Origin: Verrucomicrobiia bacterium
GTDB taxonomy: Bacteria > Verrucomicrobiota > Verrucomicrobiia > Limisphaerales > UBA11358
Length of the DNA: 56,473 nucleotides
Direction: 5' to 3'
Assembly: GCA_031290985.1 (NCBI GenBank)
Contig: JARLJW010000047.1
Coordinates: forward strand, 1 to 56,473
The position numbers and the translations under genes are program-made. Positions 16,853-25,240 of this stretch are shown here, piece after piece; the first letter of the stretch is position 1; every line of letters starts with the position of its first letter. The notes beneath the pieces were generated by a model. That model was not told the DNA's origin. It did no database searches and saw only the letters and a list, made by a program, of their open reading frames with translations.

Positions 16853-17540
16853 GATCAAACTTTCGCGCGATAAACAGGTGGCTGAAATTGCCGGCGCGCT
16901 GTTCCATCAGCCGCCAGCCCCGCCAGTCGGGCCAGAGCGCGGAAAGTTCGTTGTCGGCAAAGCCGGCGCGCACGCTGACGGCGGCGTCGTGGCGCGTCAC
17001 GCCATTGCAGCCGACCGCCCACAGCAGCCGGCTGAACAGCAGCGGGCGCGCGGCGCGGCGCGGTTCCAGGGCGATGAACAGCCGGGCGCGTTGTGAAACC
17101 AGGCGCAGCAGTTCCGCCAGCGGCCCCGCCGCGAAGTGATGCAGAAAGAGATTGGCGATGACGATTTCATCCGCGCCGGGATTTTGCGGCCAGTCGAAGA
17201 TGTCGGTGACGAGGGCTTCGGCGCGCCAGCCCAGCGTGGCGAAACCGGCCAGCGTTTCGGGCGTCGCATTGGTTTGCCGGTCGAGCAGCGTGGCCCGCAC
17301 GTCCGGCCAGCGTGGGCCGATCCGTTGCGCGACGTCCTGGAGAAAACGGCCGTCGCCCGCGCCGATTTCGGTGATCTGTGTGGGGGTGGGACCTTTCCAG
17401 TTTTTGGCCAGCGCCTCGGCCATGATGGCCGGGTGGCGCATGAGGCGGTTGAGGCGGCGCAAATCCCGCCGCGAGCCGAGGGCGCGCGGGTCGGCCGGCG
17501 GCAGCGAATCGAGGATTTCGGGCCGGACGATCCGTTTCAC
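16845..17540 (-). CDS. Class I SAM-dependent methyltransferase of the PKS operon
   Basis: A 231-residue protein with motif I ITEIGAGDGRFLQDVAQ (about residues 56-72), then LLDRQ and DEIVIANLFLHHF, typical of class I methyltransferases. It starts with GTG at 17540, sharing GTGA with the stop of the PKS gene, so translation is coupled. The likely substrate is the hydroxyl of an alkylresorcinol, pyrone or quinone made by the upstream PKS, by analogy with PKS-methyltransferase pairs in other bacteria. Confidence 0.85.
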   Translation of the reverse strand: MKRIVRPEILDSLPPADPRALGSRRDLRRLNRLMRHPAIMAEALAKNWKGPTPTQITEIGAGDGRFLQDVAQRIGPRWPDVRATLLDRQTNATPETLAGFATLGWRAEALVTDIFDWPQNPGADEIVIANLFLHHFAAGPLAELLRLVSQRARLFIALEPRRAARPLLFSRLLWAVGCNGVTRHDAAVSVRAGFADNELSALWPDWRGWRLMEQRAGNFSHLFIARKFDHG

Positions 17541-18601
17541 GCCTGCCTCACTTCCAAAATGGCGCCATGACAACTAAAACCGGCGCCGAACGCGGAGAGC
17601 CACCAGAGGCCGTCGGGCACGGAGTCGTTCAAGGCGCGTTCGAGGACGAAATAAACGGTGGGGCTGCTGAGGTTGCCGAACTGGCGCAGCACGGCGGAGC
17701 TGTGGCGGACATCATCCGCGCTCAGCTTCAACTTGTCGCGCAGGGCGAGGATGACGTCGCGACCGCCGGTGTGCAGAATCCAGCCGGTGATCCGTTCGCG
17801 TTTTATTCCCGCCAGTACGAGGGATTCGGAAAATAGTTTTTCCGCGAGGTCGCCGGCAATCCGGGGAACCTCCGGCTGCAAAATGTTGCGCAACCTGCCA
17901 TTGTGGTGGCCGAACCGGAGGGAGTCCCGCTCGCCGGGGACCAGGCGGGAGCCGGTGAATTTCCATTCGACGCGCCGGCGGCCGGGCAGGGGGGCCGGGG
18001 CGAGCACGGCCGCGCCCGCGCCATCGGCGAACAAACAGGCGCTGATGAGCACGCCGGGGTCGTCATCGATGAAAAAGGCCGCGCTGCAGACCTCCACGCA
18101 GATGGAGAGGACTTTTTTGGCGCGACCGGCGGTGAGGATCGATTCGCCGGCGCGCAAATTGGGCAGCGCGGCGCCGCAGCCCTGGCCGACGAGGTCGAGG
18201 GCGAAAACATCCGGGCGCAGGCCGAGCTGTTCGCTGACGTAGCTGGTGAGGCCGGGACAGAGGTAGCCGGTGCAGGTGCTGATGAGCACGGCGTCGATCT
18301 CCGTTGGCAGGCAGCCGGCATTTTTCAAGGCGCGCCGGGCGGCCTCGCTGGCGAGCGCCGGCGCGTGGGTGGTGAAACGCGCCTGCAACTCGTCCGGCGT
18401 GGAGTCAAACACCTCCGCGAGCGAATCGAGGGCGAGGTGCCGGGCATCGATGCCGTTGTCGCCGCAGAGAACTTTTTTGAGGATGGCCCGGGAGCGCGGC
18501 TGGAGCCGCGAAAATTTGGGCCAGCGTTGCACGGCGTCCCAGCCGTCGCGCTGGGCGTGGCGTTGGGGTGGCACCGCGGTGCCCAGGCCGATGATGAACA
18601 T
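17537..18601 (-). CDS. Type III polyketide synthase (chalcone synthase family)
   Basis: A 354-residue protein with the full catalytic triad: Cys142 in LVGQGCGAALPNLR, His277 in GWILHTGG, and Asn310 in LRQFGNLSSPTV. The C-terminal GFGAG loop appears as SAFGAGFSCHGAIL. Length and layout match bacterial type III PKS, which extend acyl-CoA starters with malonyl-CoA to make resorcinols, pyrones or phloroglucinols. It heads a tightly overlapping operon with a methyltransferase and an FAD oxidoreductase. A palindromic element variant lies 43 nt upstream, tying it to the stress-signalling block. Confidence 0.92.
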   Translation of the reverse strand: MFIIGLGTAVPPQRHAQRDGWDAVQRWPKFSRLQPRSRAILKKVLCGDNGIDARHLALDSLAEVFDSTPDELQARFTTHAPALASEAARRALKNAGCLPTEIDAVLISTCTGYLCPGLTSYVSEQLGLRPDVFALDLVGQGCGAALPNLRAGESILTAGRAKKVLSICVEVCSAAFFIDDDPGVLISACLFADGAGAAVLAPAPLPGRRRVEWKFTGSRLVPGERDSLRFGHHNGRLRNILQPEVPRIAGDLAEKLFSESLVLAGIKRERITGWILHTGGRDVILALRDKLKLSADDVRHSSAVLRQFGNLSSPTVYFVLERALNDSVPDGLWWLSAFGAGFSCHGAILEVRQA

Positions 18602-18644
18602 CAGCGGACTTTAGCGCAGGCCGGGCGGTTGCGCCACTGGTGCC

Positions 18645-18661
18645 GCATGGGGTGAACACCT
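18645..18661 (-). promoter_or_regulatory. Palindromic regulatory element, copy 10
   Basis: Gene orientation: AGGTGTTCACCCCATGC, ending 43 nt before the PKS start at 18601. Read the other way it lies 67 nt before the lipoprotein start at 18729, so it could serve both. Confidence 0.6.
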
Positions 18662-18728
18662 GATACCGCCAACGGCGGCGGCGGGGCATCCTCGGCCCGC
18701 AACGGCGGTAAATCACCCAAAAACATTT

Positions 18729-18956
18729 ATGAAATCCATAGTCACACTTTTAGGAATCTCGATCCTGGCCGCGCTGGTACTGTCCGGCTGCGATAAAAAT
18801 AATCCGGGCACCCCGCCCGATGCGGGTGCCACCAATTCCAGCATGAGCGATGTCAACGGGGTAATTGGTGGCAACACCAATTTGCAGATCACCAACAGCG
18901 TACCCGATGTGAAAACGAACCGGCCGAACGGCAGCAATATTTCCGGGCTGTTTTGA
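18729..18956 (+). CDS. Small Asn-rich lipoprotein
   Basis: A 75-residue protein with a signal ending in lipobox VLSGC (cysteine 21). The mature part is Asn/Gly/Thr-rich (DKNNPGTPPDAGATNSS, NGVIGGNTNLQITNS, PNGSNISG). It has no known domain. It is followed 25 nt later by another lipoprotein gene on the same strand. Confidence 0.7.
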   Translation: MKSIVTLLGISILAALVLSGCDKNNPGTPPDAGATNSSMSDVNGVIGGNTNLQITNSVPDVKTNRPNGSNISGLF

Positions 18957-18981
18957 GCCGGCTCATGGCAGCGACTGCTTG

Positions 18982-19623
18982 ATGATGAACCCGAAAATCC
19001 TTTTCACTTTGCTGGTGATGCTGTCGGCGGTCGCCGGCGGGCTGTCGGGCTGCCAATCGCCGCCGGCGGCGGCCCCGGCCGGGACCGGCGTTTCCCTGCG
19101 GAACAACGGCTACAGCCTGCTCCACCAACTGCTGGCCGAGCAAAAGGATGTCAGCCTGCTGCGCTTCATCAAACCCGAACATGCGGATGTCAAAAACCTG
19201 GTGAAACGGATCGCGGCCGCCTCCGGCGCCGGCGCACAACTGCTGGAGAAATTTGCCGCGGACGATCCGACCATCCGGCTGGATGATTTCCGGCTGCCGC
19301 CGGCCGAGCAGGCCACGCGCGCGGCGATTGCGGGCACCAAGCAGAAGGAGTTATTGGGCGGGACCGGCGACGTTTTTGAGCTGAACCTGCTTTTGACCCA
19401 GACGGAGGCGTTGAGCTATGCGTGGCATCTGGCCAAGGTGACCAGTGAAAGCGAGCCGGATCCAGACCGCGCCCAGGCGCTGGCGGGCATCAGTGCCGAC
19501 ATGGCAAAGCTTTATCGCGAAGTGTTCGCGTTGTTGCTGGAAAAGACCCGGCCGGCGGCGGTGAAACAGGTCCGGACCGACGGTCGCAAGCAATCTGACC
19601 GGTCGGACGTCGGTTGGAGCTAG
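18982..19623 (+). CDS. Lipoprotein of unknown family
   Basis: A 213-residue protein with a lipoprotein signal (NPKILFTLLVMLSAVAGGLSGC). The body is helical and charged, with no recognised domain: HQLLAEQKDVSLLRFIK, DVKNLVKRIAAASGAGAQ, TQTEALSYAWHLAKVTSE. It could be an all-helical periplasmic domain of ferritin or DUF4142 type, but I see no metal ligands. Several starts are possible (TTG 18979, ATG 18982, ATG 18985). It overlaps the 3' end of the convergent gene at 19620 by 4 nt. Confidence 0.7.
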   Translation: MMNPKILFTLLVMLSAVAGGLSGCQSPPAAAPAGTGVSLRNNGYSLLHQLLAEQKDVSLLRFIKPEHADVKNLVKRIAAASGAGAQLLEKFAADDPTIRLDDFRLPPAEQATRAAIAGTKQKELLGGTGDVFELNLLLTQTEALSYAWHLAKVTSESEPDPDRAQALAGISADMAKLYREVFALLLEKTRPAAVKQVRTDGRKQSDRSDVGWS

Positions 19624-19772
19624 CGCGGGATGAGGCTGGTGTGGTTCGCGAGCCAGAAAATGGCCAAGGTGAGCAGGGAGCAGAGAACCACGGACAGCCG
19701 GGTAAAGAAACGGATCTGTTTTTGATGCGCGCTCAAGGGCACCTTGCGCCTGCGGGTTGCGTGGTGGGACAT
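19620..19772 (-). CDS. Small single-pass membrane protein (50 aa)
   Basis: Starts MSHHATRRRKVPLSAHQKQIRFF and has one hydrophobic helix (about residues 27-44, LSVVLCSLLTLAIFWLA). The basic N-terminus predicts a cytoplasmic N-tail. The family is unknown. An inverted copy of the control element lies 39 nt upstream. Confidence 0.5.
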   Translation of the reverse strand: MSHHATRRRKVPLSAHQKQIRFFTRLSVVLCSLLTLAIFWLANHTSLIPR

Positions 19773-19811
19773 GACATTTTCAACTATGCGGGCTGCCGCC
19801 GGTTTGGCCAT

Positions 19812-19830
19812 CAGGTGTTCTCCCCATGTG
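19812..19830. promoter_or_regulatory. Palindromic regulatory element, copy 11 (inverted relative to the gene)
   Basis: Reads CAGGTGTTCTCCCCATGTG on the plus strand, so the CCCCATG end points away from the small minus-strand gene starting at 19772. It is the only copy whose orientation does not match its neighbour and may be degenerate. Confidence 0.4.
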
Positions 19831-19857
19831 AAATCCAGCGGCAGGGGTTTTATTCAT

Positions 19858-22800
19858 TCATGCCTTCGCTGGTTTTGGCGCGGCCGGATGATCGAGCACT
19901 TCCCGTAATTTATTGGCCAGGGCGGACGGGGTGAACGGTTTTTGGAGCAGCGCCACGCCGGGGTTCAATCCGCCTTGATGGGCGATGGCGTTTTCGGTGT
20001 AGGCGGAGGTGAACAGGATTTTCGTGTGCGGATACAGCACCTGCACGCGGTCGGCCAGTTCCTTGCCGCTCATGTGCGGCATGACGACATCGGTGAACAG
20101 CAAGTCTATGTGCCCGACCTCGCGCCGCTGTTTCAGGCTCAAGGCCTCAATGCCATCGGCCGCCGTGAGAACCGTATAACCCAACCGTTGTAACAACGTC
20201 GCCGCCATCTCCCGCAAGGCGGGATCATCCTCGACCAGGAGGATCGTTTCCGTTCCGTGCGGCAAATCCGGGGAGGCAAGGCGCGGGACGGGAAGCTGCA
20301 CCGGGGCGGCAAATTGAGGCAGATAAATTTTAAACGTCGTGCCCCGGCCCGGCTCGCTATACACGCCGATATGCCCGCCGCTTTGCTTGATGATCCCGTA
20401 ACAGGTGGACAAGCCCAGACCGGTGCCCTGGCCGACGCCCTTGGTGGAAAAGAACGGTTCGAACGCGCGCGCCTTCACTTCCGCGCTCATCCCGGTGCCG
20501 GTGTCCGTGACCGCCAGCATCACGTAGCCGCCGGGTTTCAATTCGGGATAACGGCCCACGCTGTCCGCATCGAAAGAGACGTTCGCGGTTTCGAGCAAGA
20601 GTTTGCCGCCGTTGGGCATGGCATCACAGGCGTTGATGACGAGGTTCATGAGCACCTGTTCCATCTGCCCGGCATCCGCCTTCACGGCGGCCAGTCCGGG
20701 GGCGGGAATGAGGCGCAAATCCGCATGGCGACCCGCCAAATGGCGCAAGGCGCCTTCCAGGCCGGCGAGGACGGAGTTCAGGTCAAGGATTTCGGGCGAG
20801 AGGATTTGTTTGCGCCCATAAGCCAGCAACTGCCGCGTCAGGGTCGCGGCCCGGTTGGCGGCCTTGAGGATTTCAGTCACATTTTCGTTCAGCGGACTGC
20901 CGGCGGGGAGATCCCCGAGCAGCAATTCGCCCTGGCCGATGATGGCGGTCAGGATGCTGTTGAACTCATGGGCGATGCCGCCGGCCAGCTTGCCGACGGT
21001 CTCCATTTTCTGGGATTGAATCAACCGGGCTTCGAGCCGCTTGCGGTCGGTCATGTCGCGGCCGATGCCCAGCACGCCGATGATTTTGCCGCGCTCATCT
21101 TTCTGGGCAGTGAGGGTTATCTCCATGAGCGCCGGCCGGGCCAGGCCGGGATGGCCGCGCAATTCATGAACTGGCACCAGCTCGCCGGTGAGCACGCGGT
21201 GGAACAGTGCGCGGGCCAGCGGGACGTCGTCGGGATGGAGCATCGGGGTGAAGGGCTTGCCAACCCATTCGGCGCGGGATGATCGGGTGATGGTTTCCAC
21301 GGCGGGATTGAGCGAGGTAAAGCTGCCGTCGATGGCGAGGGTGAAGATCGCGTCGCGGGCGTTGTCAATGAGGCTGCGGTAGCGCGCCTCGGACTGAAGC
21401 ATCAAATTTTCCAGCCGTTTAGGTTCGGTGATGTCCGTGACGATCCCGGTGTGGCGGATGAGCTTGCCGGCGGCATCCCGGACTTGAAACCCCCGCACAT
21501 GCACCCAGCGCACTTCGCCATCGGGCCGCACGATGCGATACTGGATGTCCAAATTGCGCTGGTCGCCCGTGAGGGCGGTGAAGGCGGCCACCACCCGCTC
21601 CCGATCTTCCGGCAGAATAAAATCGGCCCACAGGTGGGGATTGGCCTGCAGGGTTTTTATGGAGCGCCCCCAAATCTGTTCGAAGGCCGGGCTCAGGTAT
21701 TGCACCTCGCTTAAATCCGGCGAACGGATCCAGAAGACGTCCGTGATGTTGTCCGCCAGTTGGTGGAACTTTTCATGGCTGTCGCGCAAGGCGTTCTCCG
21801 CCTGCTTGCGGCCGGTGATGTCGTGCTGGATGGCCACGAAGTGCGTGATTTTTCCGCTGACGTTGCGCAGGGGCGCAATCTGCCATTCCAAGTTAAATTC
21901 CGTCCCGTCTTTGCGATAGTTGATGGCCTCCCCTTCAAACACCCGGCCCTGTTCGAGGTTTTTTCGGAGCCGGTCCAGCACGGTCCGGTCCGTATGCGGC
22001 CCCTGTAAAATGCGGGGCGTTTTGCCGAGGACATCCGCCTCATTGTAGCCGGTCATCTTGGTGAAGGCGGGATTGACGAAGATGATTTTCGGCCCGGGCA
22101 GGTCCAGCTCCGCGTCGGTGATCATGATGGACTCCCGGGTCTGTTCCACGGCGGAGCCGAGCAGGCGCAGGGACTCCTCCGCCTGTTTGCGTTCGGCATT
22201 TTCCACCCGCAAGGCCTGGTTGGAGGCCGCGAGTTCGGCGGTGCGTCCGGCGACTTTACCCTCCAGTTCGGCATGAGCGCGTTTTTGATCTTCGATGTCG
22301 GTGCAGGTGCCCACCCATTGCTCAATTTCTCCGGCGGGGTTGCGCCGGGCGGAGGCTCGCCCGAGAAACCACCGGTAAGCTCCGTCCACCGCGCGTTTGA
22401 ACCGGTATTCCATCTCATAGTCCTCGCCGGTGGTAAGGGAGCGGGTCCAGCCCGCGATGCAAGCCGGGAGATCCTCCGGGTGCAGGACGGCGCCCCAGCC
22501 CCAGTCCTGGGTCTGGGCCAGGGTGAGACCGGTGTAATCGAACCACGCCTTGTTATAATAATCGACGCGGCCATCCGGGCGGGCCGTCCAGATGATGAGC
22601 GGAATGGCATCCGCGAGGAAGGTGTAACGCGCCACGCCTTCGCGCAAAGCGGCGGCGACTTTTGCCTGCTTCAATTCCCTGGCCACCCGGCGTTGTTTGG
22701 TGACATCACGGAACGTCCAGATCCGGCCGTAATATTCCCCGCCGGGTCCCACCACGGGAGCCGAGTAGCGATCCAGCATCGTGCCGTCTTTGAGCTCAAT

Positions 22801-23130
22801 TTCATCGCGGCTGATTTCCGCCGTGTGTGAATTGAGGTAAGCAACCTTTTCAAGGAATTGGGCGGGGTTCTTGATCGTGTCCGTGACCCAGACAAGCTGT
22901 TTGCGGTCGTCTTCATCGTCCGCGAGGTGCCGGGGAATTTTTAGCAGGTTGGTGAAGCGCTGGTTTTGCAGGATCTTTTTACCCTGCTGGTCCACCACCA
23001 GGATTCCGTCGAGGGAAGAATTCACCTGCGCTTCCAGGAACGCGGTTTTCCACGCCAGATCCGTTTTTGACCGTGCCGATTCAACGACGGTTGGTCGCGG
23101 CCCGGGGGCGGATGGGACCGGGGATTTCAT
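19858..23130 (-). CDS. Multi-PAS hybrid histidine kinase with C-terminal receiver
   Basis: A 1090-residue cytoplasmic protein. PAS/PAC units lie at about 28-145, 168-285, 325-445, 452-570 and 578-700, each ending in an RDVT/HDITGRK/TDITEPK-type linker. A short coiled stretch lies at 285-320. The DHp helix has His721 (GGIAHEFNSI), the HATPase_c domain has DTGTGM and GTGLGLSTC boxes, and the receiver at about 965-1085 has Asp1014 (LLFTDVVMPHMSG). Its ATG overlaps the stop of the upstream kinase gene (ATGA), so it is the last member of a coupled four-gene phosphorelay operon. The five PAS units imply integration of several cues. Confidence 0.92.
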   Translation of the reverse strand: MKSPVPSAPGPRPTVVESARSKTDLAWKTAFLEAQVNSSLDGILVVDQQGKKILQNQRFTNLLKIPRHLADDEDDRKQLVWVTDTIKNPAQFLEKVAYLNSHTAEISRDEIELKDGTMLDRYSAPVVGPGGEYYGRIWTFRDVTKQRRVARELKQAKVAAALREGVARYTFLADAIPLIIWTARPDGRVDYYNKAWFDYTGLTLAQTQDWGWGAVLHPEDLPACIAGWTRSLTTGEDYEMEYRFKRAVDGAYRWFLGRASARRNPAGEIEQWVGTCTDIEDQKRAHAELEGKVAGRTAELAASNQALRVENAERKQAEESLRLLGSAVEQTRESIMITDAELDLPGPKIIFVNPAFTKMTGYNEADVLGKTPRILQGPHTDRTVLDRLRKNLEQGRVFEGEAINYRKDGTEFNLEWQIAPLRNVSGKITHFVAIQHDITGRKQAENALRDSHEKFHQLADNITDVFWIRSPDLSEVQYLSPAFEQIWGRSIKTLQANPHLWADFILPEDRERVVAAFTALTGDQRNLDIQYRIVRPDGEVRWVHVRGFQVRDAAGKLIRHTGIVTDITEPKRLENLMLQSEARYRSLIDNARDAIFTLAIDGSFTSLNPAVETITRSSRAEWVGKPFTPMLHPDDVPLARALFHRVLTGELVPVHELRGHPGLARPALMEITLTAQKDERGKIIGVLGIGRDMTDRKRLEARLIQSQKMETVGKLAGGIAHEFNSILTAIIGQGELLLGDLPAGSPLNENVTEILKAANRAATLTRQLLAYGRKQILSPEILDLNSVLAGLEGALRHLAGRHADLRLIPAPGLAAVKADAGQMEQVLMNLVINACDAMPNGGKLLLETANVSFDADSVGRYPELKPGGYVMLAVTDTGTGMSAEVKARAFEPFFSTKGVGQGTGLGLSTCYGIIKQSGGHIGVYSEPGRGTTFKIYLPQFAAPVQLPVPRLASPDLPHGTETILLVEDDPALREMAATLLQRLGYTVLTAADGIEALSLKQRREVGHIDLLFTDVVMPHMSGKELADRVQVLYPHTKILFTSAYTENAIAHQGGLNPGVALLQKPFTPSALANKLREVLDHPAAPKPAKA

Positions 23131-24737
23131 CTTGGCTTTTGGCCGCCGCCAGCCGGCCCGCCAGGTTTCAAAAGAAAAGTGCTGTCCGGTTCATTATCCA
23201 GCATGGCGCGCACTTTGCGGGCCAGCGTGGCGGGCGTATAGGGTTTGGACAGGAACGCCACGCCCGGCTCCAGCACGCCATGCTTCGCAATCGCGTCATC
23301 GGTATAGCCGGAGGTGAAGAGGATTTTGAGGTCGGGATAAGTCACCTTCAGCCACTCGGCCATCACTTTGCCGCCCATGAGGGGCATGATGACATCGGTG
23401 ACCACGAGGCGAATGGGAGGTCCCTGGTGTTCGCGCGCGATGTGCAAGGCATCCTGGCCGTTGGCGGCGGTCAGCACGGCATATCCCTGGGCTTCCAAGA
23501 TGCCGCAGGCGAGATGCCGCACCGAGGGATCATCTTCCACGACCAGCAGGGTTTCCGTCCCGCGGGGCAACGGCCCGGTGAGGAGCGGGCCGGCGACGAA
23601 ATCCAAGGGCTGCTCGACGCGCGGAAAATAGACCTTGAAGGTGGTGCCCTGGCCCAGTTCGCTGTCCACGACGATGTGGCCGGCGCATTGTTGGACGATG
23701 GTCTGGCAGGTGGCCAGGCCGAGGCCGGTGCCTTTGCCCGCGGCCTTGGTCGTAAAAAACGCCTCGAATATGCGCGCCTTGACCTCGTCGGTCATGCCGG
23801 TGCCGGAATCGCTGACGCTCAACATGACCTGGTCGCCCGGAGTCGCGCCGGGATGTTGGTGCACGTAGGCGGCATCGAGCGTGACGTTGCGGGTGGCGAT
23901 GGAGAGCTTGCCGCCGTTGGGCATGGCGTCGCGGGCGTTCACCACGAGGTTCAACAGCACCTGGCCGATGTAGCCGGAGTCGGCCTTGATGCGGCCGGCT
24001 TCCGGGGCGGGGACAATCGTCATTTCGACATTTTCATCGATCAACCGCCGCAGCATCTTGTCCATGCCCAGCACCGCCTCGCCGAGGTCGAGCACGATGG
24101 GCTGGATGGTTTGCCGGCGGCTGAAGACGAGGAGCTGGCGGGTCAGCCCGACGGCGCGGTCGGCGGCGTGGAGGATTTCCTCGGCCTGTTTTCGCACCAA
24201 GCTTTCGGGGGGGAGGTCGGCCCGGATCAAGCTGCCATAACCGATGATCACGGCGAGGATGTTGTTGAAGTCATGGGCCACGCCGCTGGCGAGATGGCCG
24301 ATGACCTCCATTTTTTGCGCCTCGATGAACTGCGCCTCGAGGCGTCTGCGCTCCGCCCGCTCCTCGGCTTCCAGCCGGGCGCGGCGGACGGCGGGGACGA
24401 GGCGGGACAGGCGTTCCTTCAGGACGTAATCGGTGGCGCCGCTCTTGAGCGAATCAATGGCCAGTTCCTCGCCGAGTGTGCCGGAAACCAGGATGACCGG
24501 CAGATCGGGCCAGCGGGCGTGCGCGATTTTGATGGCGGACAGCCCGTCGAACGCGGGCAGCGAGTAATCCGAAAGCACGAGGTCAATGCCGCCCTGCTCG
24601 AGCGCCGCCACGAACTTGTCGCGGCTTTGCACATTCGTCATCGTGCAAGTGACGCCCCCGGCTTCCAGGGCGGAGAGAACGAGGGCGGCATCCTGGGGAT
24701 CATCTTCCAGATGCAGGATGCGGAGTGGAGATTTCAT
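23127..24737 (-). CDS. REC-HisKA-HATPase-REC hybrid kinase
   Basis: A 536-residue protein with an N-terminal receiver (LEDD, phospho-acceptor Asp57 in LVLSDYSLPAFDG) and a DHp with His155 (SGVAHDFNNI). HATPase_c follows with DSGTGM and GTGLGLATC, then a second receiver with Asp448 (LVVTDVIMPLMGG). It has no PAS or membrane region, so its input is probably phosphotransfer to the first receiver. The ATG at 24737 lies 38 nt inside the end of the upstream response-regulator gene, and its own stop overlaps the next kinase start. This fits a relay node between the Rcp1-like regulator and the multi-PAS kinase. Confidence 0.92.
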   Translation of the reverse strand: MKSPLRILHLEDDPQDAALVLSALEAGGVTCTMTNVQSRDKFVAALEQGGIDLVLSDYSLPAFDGLSAIKIAHARWPDLPVILVSGTLGEELAIDSLKSGATDYVLKERLSRLVPAVRRARLEAEERAERRRLEAQFIEAQKMEVIGHLASGVAHDFNNILAVIIGYGSLIRADLPPESLVRKQAEEILHAADRAVGLTRQLLVFSRRQTIQPIVLDLGEAVLGMDKMLRRLIDENVEMTIVPAPEAGRIKADSGYIGQVLLNLVVNARDAMPNGGKLSIATRNVTLDAAYVHQHPGATPGDQVMLSVSDSGTGMTDEVKARIFEAFFTTKAAGKGTGLGLATCQTIVQQCAGHIVVDSELGQGTTFKVYFPRVEQPLDFVAGPLLTGPLPRGTETLLVVEDDPSVRHLACGILEAQGYAVLTAANGQDALHIAREHQGPPIRLVVTDVIMPLMGGKVMAEWLKVTYPDLKILFTSGYTDDAIAKHGVLEPGVAFLSKPYTPATLARKVRAMLDNEPDSTFLLKPGGPAGGGQKPR

Positions 24738-25239
24738 GGTTTCCCTTTTTGTTTCCGGAAGCAATGGCTTCGCCCCCTTGGATTGGGGCTGCTTCCCTCC
24801 CGAGTTCTGGCGGCGGTTCATTGACCGCCGCCCAAAAGATGCCCAGTTGCTGGACCGCCTTCATGAACTCGGCAAAATCCACCGGCTTCACCACGTAGGC
24901 GTTGACGCCATGCCGGTAGAATTCAATCAAATCCGGGGCTTCGCGCGAGGAGGTGAGCACCACGACGGGGATCATTTTCAACTGCTCGTCAGCCTTGATG
25001 ATCTTCAACACTTCCAGGCCGTTAACCTTGGGCATCTTGTTGTCCAGCAGCACGACCACGGGGTTGCCGGACGCCCGGGCGATGAATTTCCCGCGGTGAT
25101 ACAGATAATCCAGCGCTTCCGCGCCGTCGTGGACCACGAAGACGGTGTTGGCCAGGTGGTGTTCTGCCAGCGCCGCGAGCGTCAGTTCCACATCGTTCTG
25201 GTCGTCTTCGACCAGGAGGATGTTTTTTATGGTTCGCAT
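24700..25239 (-). CDS. Rcp1-like response regulator
   Basis: A 179-residue single-receiver protein. Asp66 (VVLLDNKMPKVNG) is the phospho-acceptor and the end AYVVKPVDFAEFMKAVQQLGIFWAAVNEPPP is the signature of Rcp1/CphB-type regulators that pair with phytochrome-like kinases. The last ~35 residues extend past the usual end and overlap the next gene. It begins 2 nt after the stop region of the kinase at 25241; an in-frame ATG at 25251 would overlap it. It is the likely cognate partner of that kinase. Confidence 0.9.
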   Translation of the reverse strand: MRTIKNILLVEDDQNDVELTLAALAEHHLANTVFVVHDGAEALDYLYHRGKFIARASGNPVVVLLDNKMPKVNGLEVLKIIKADEQLKMIPVVVLTSSREAPDLIEFYRHGVNAYVVKPVDFAEFMKAVQQLGIFWAAVNEPPPELGREAAPIQGGEAIASGNKKGNHEISTPHPASGR

Positions 25240-25240
25240 T

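Noticed and set aside
23067..24824. 585-codon plus-strand frame over the kinase gene
   Set aside because: It is antisense to a REC-HK-REC protein with all catalytic boxes. It lacks known motifs and its length follows from codon bias.
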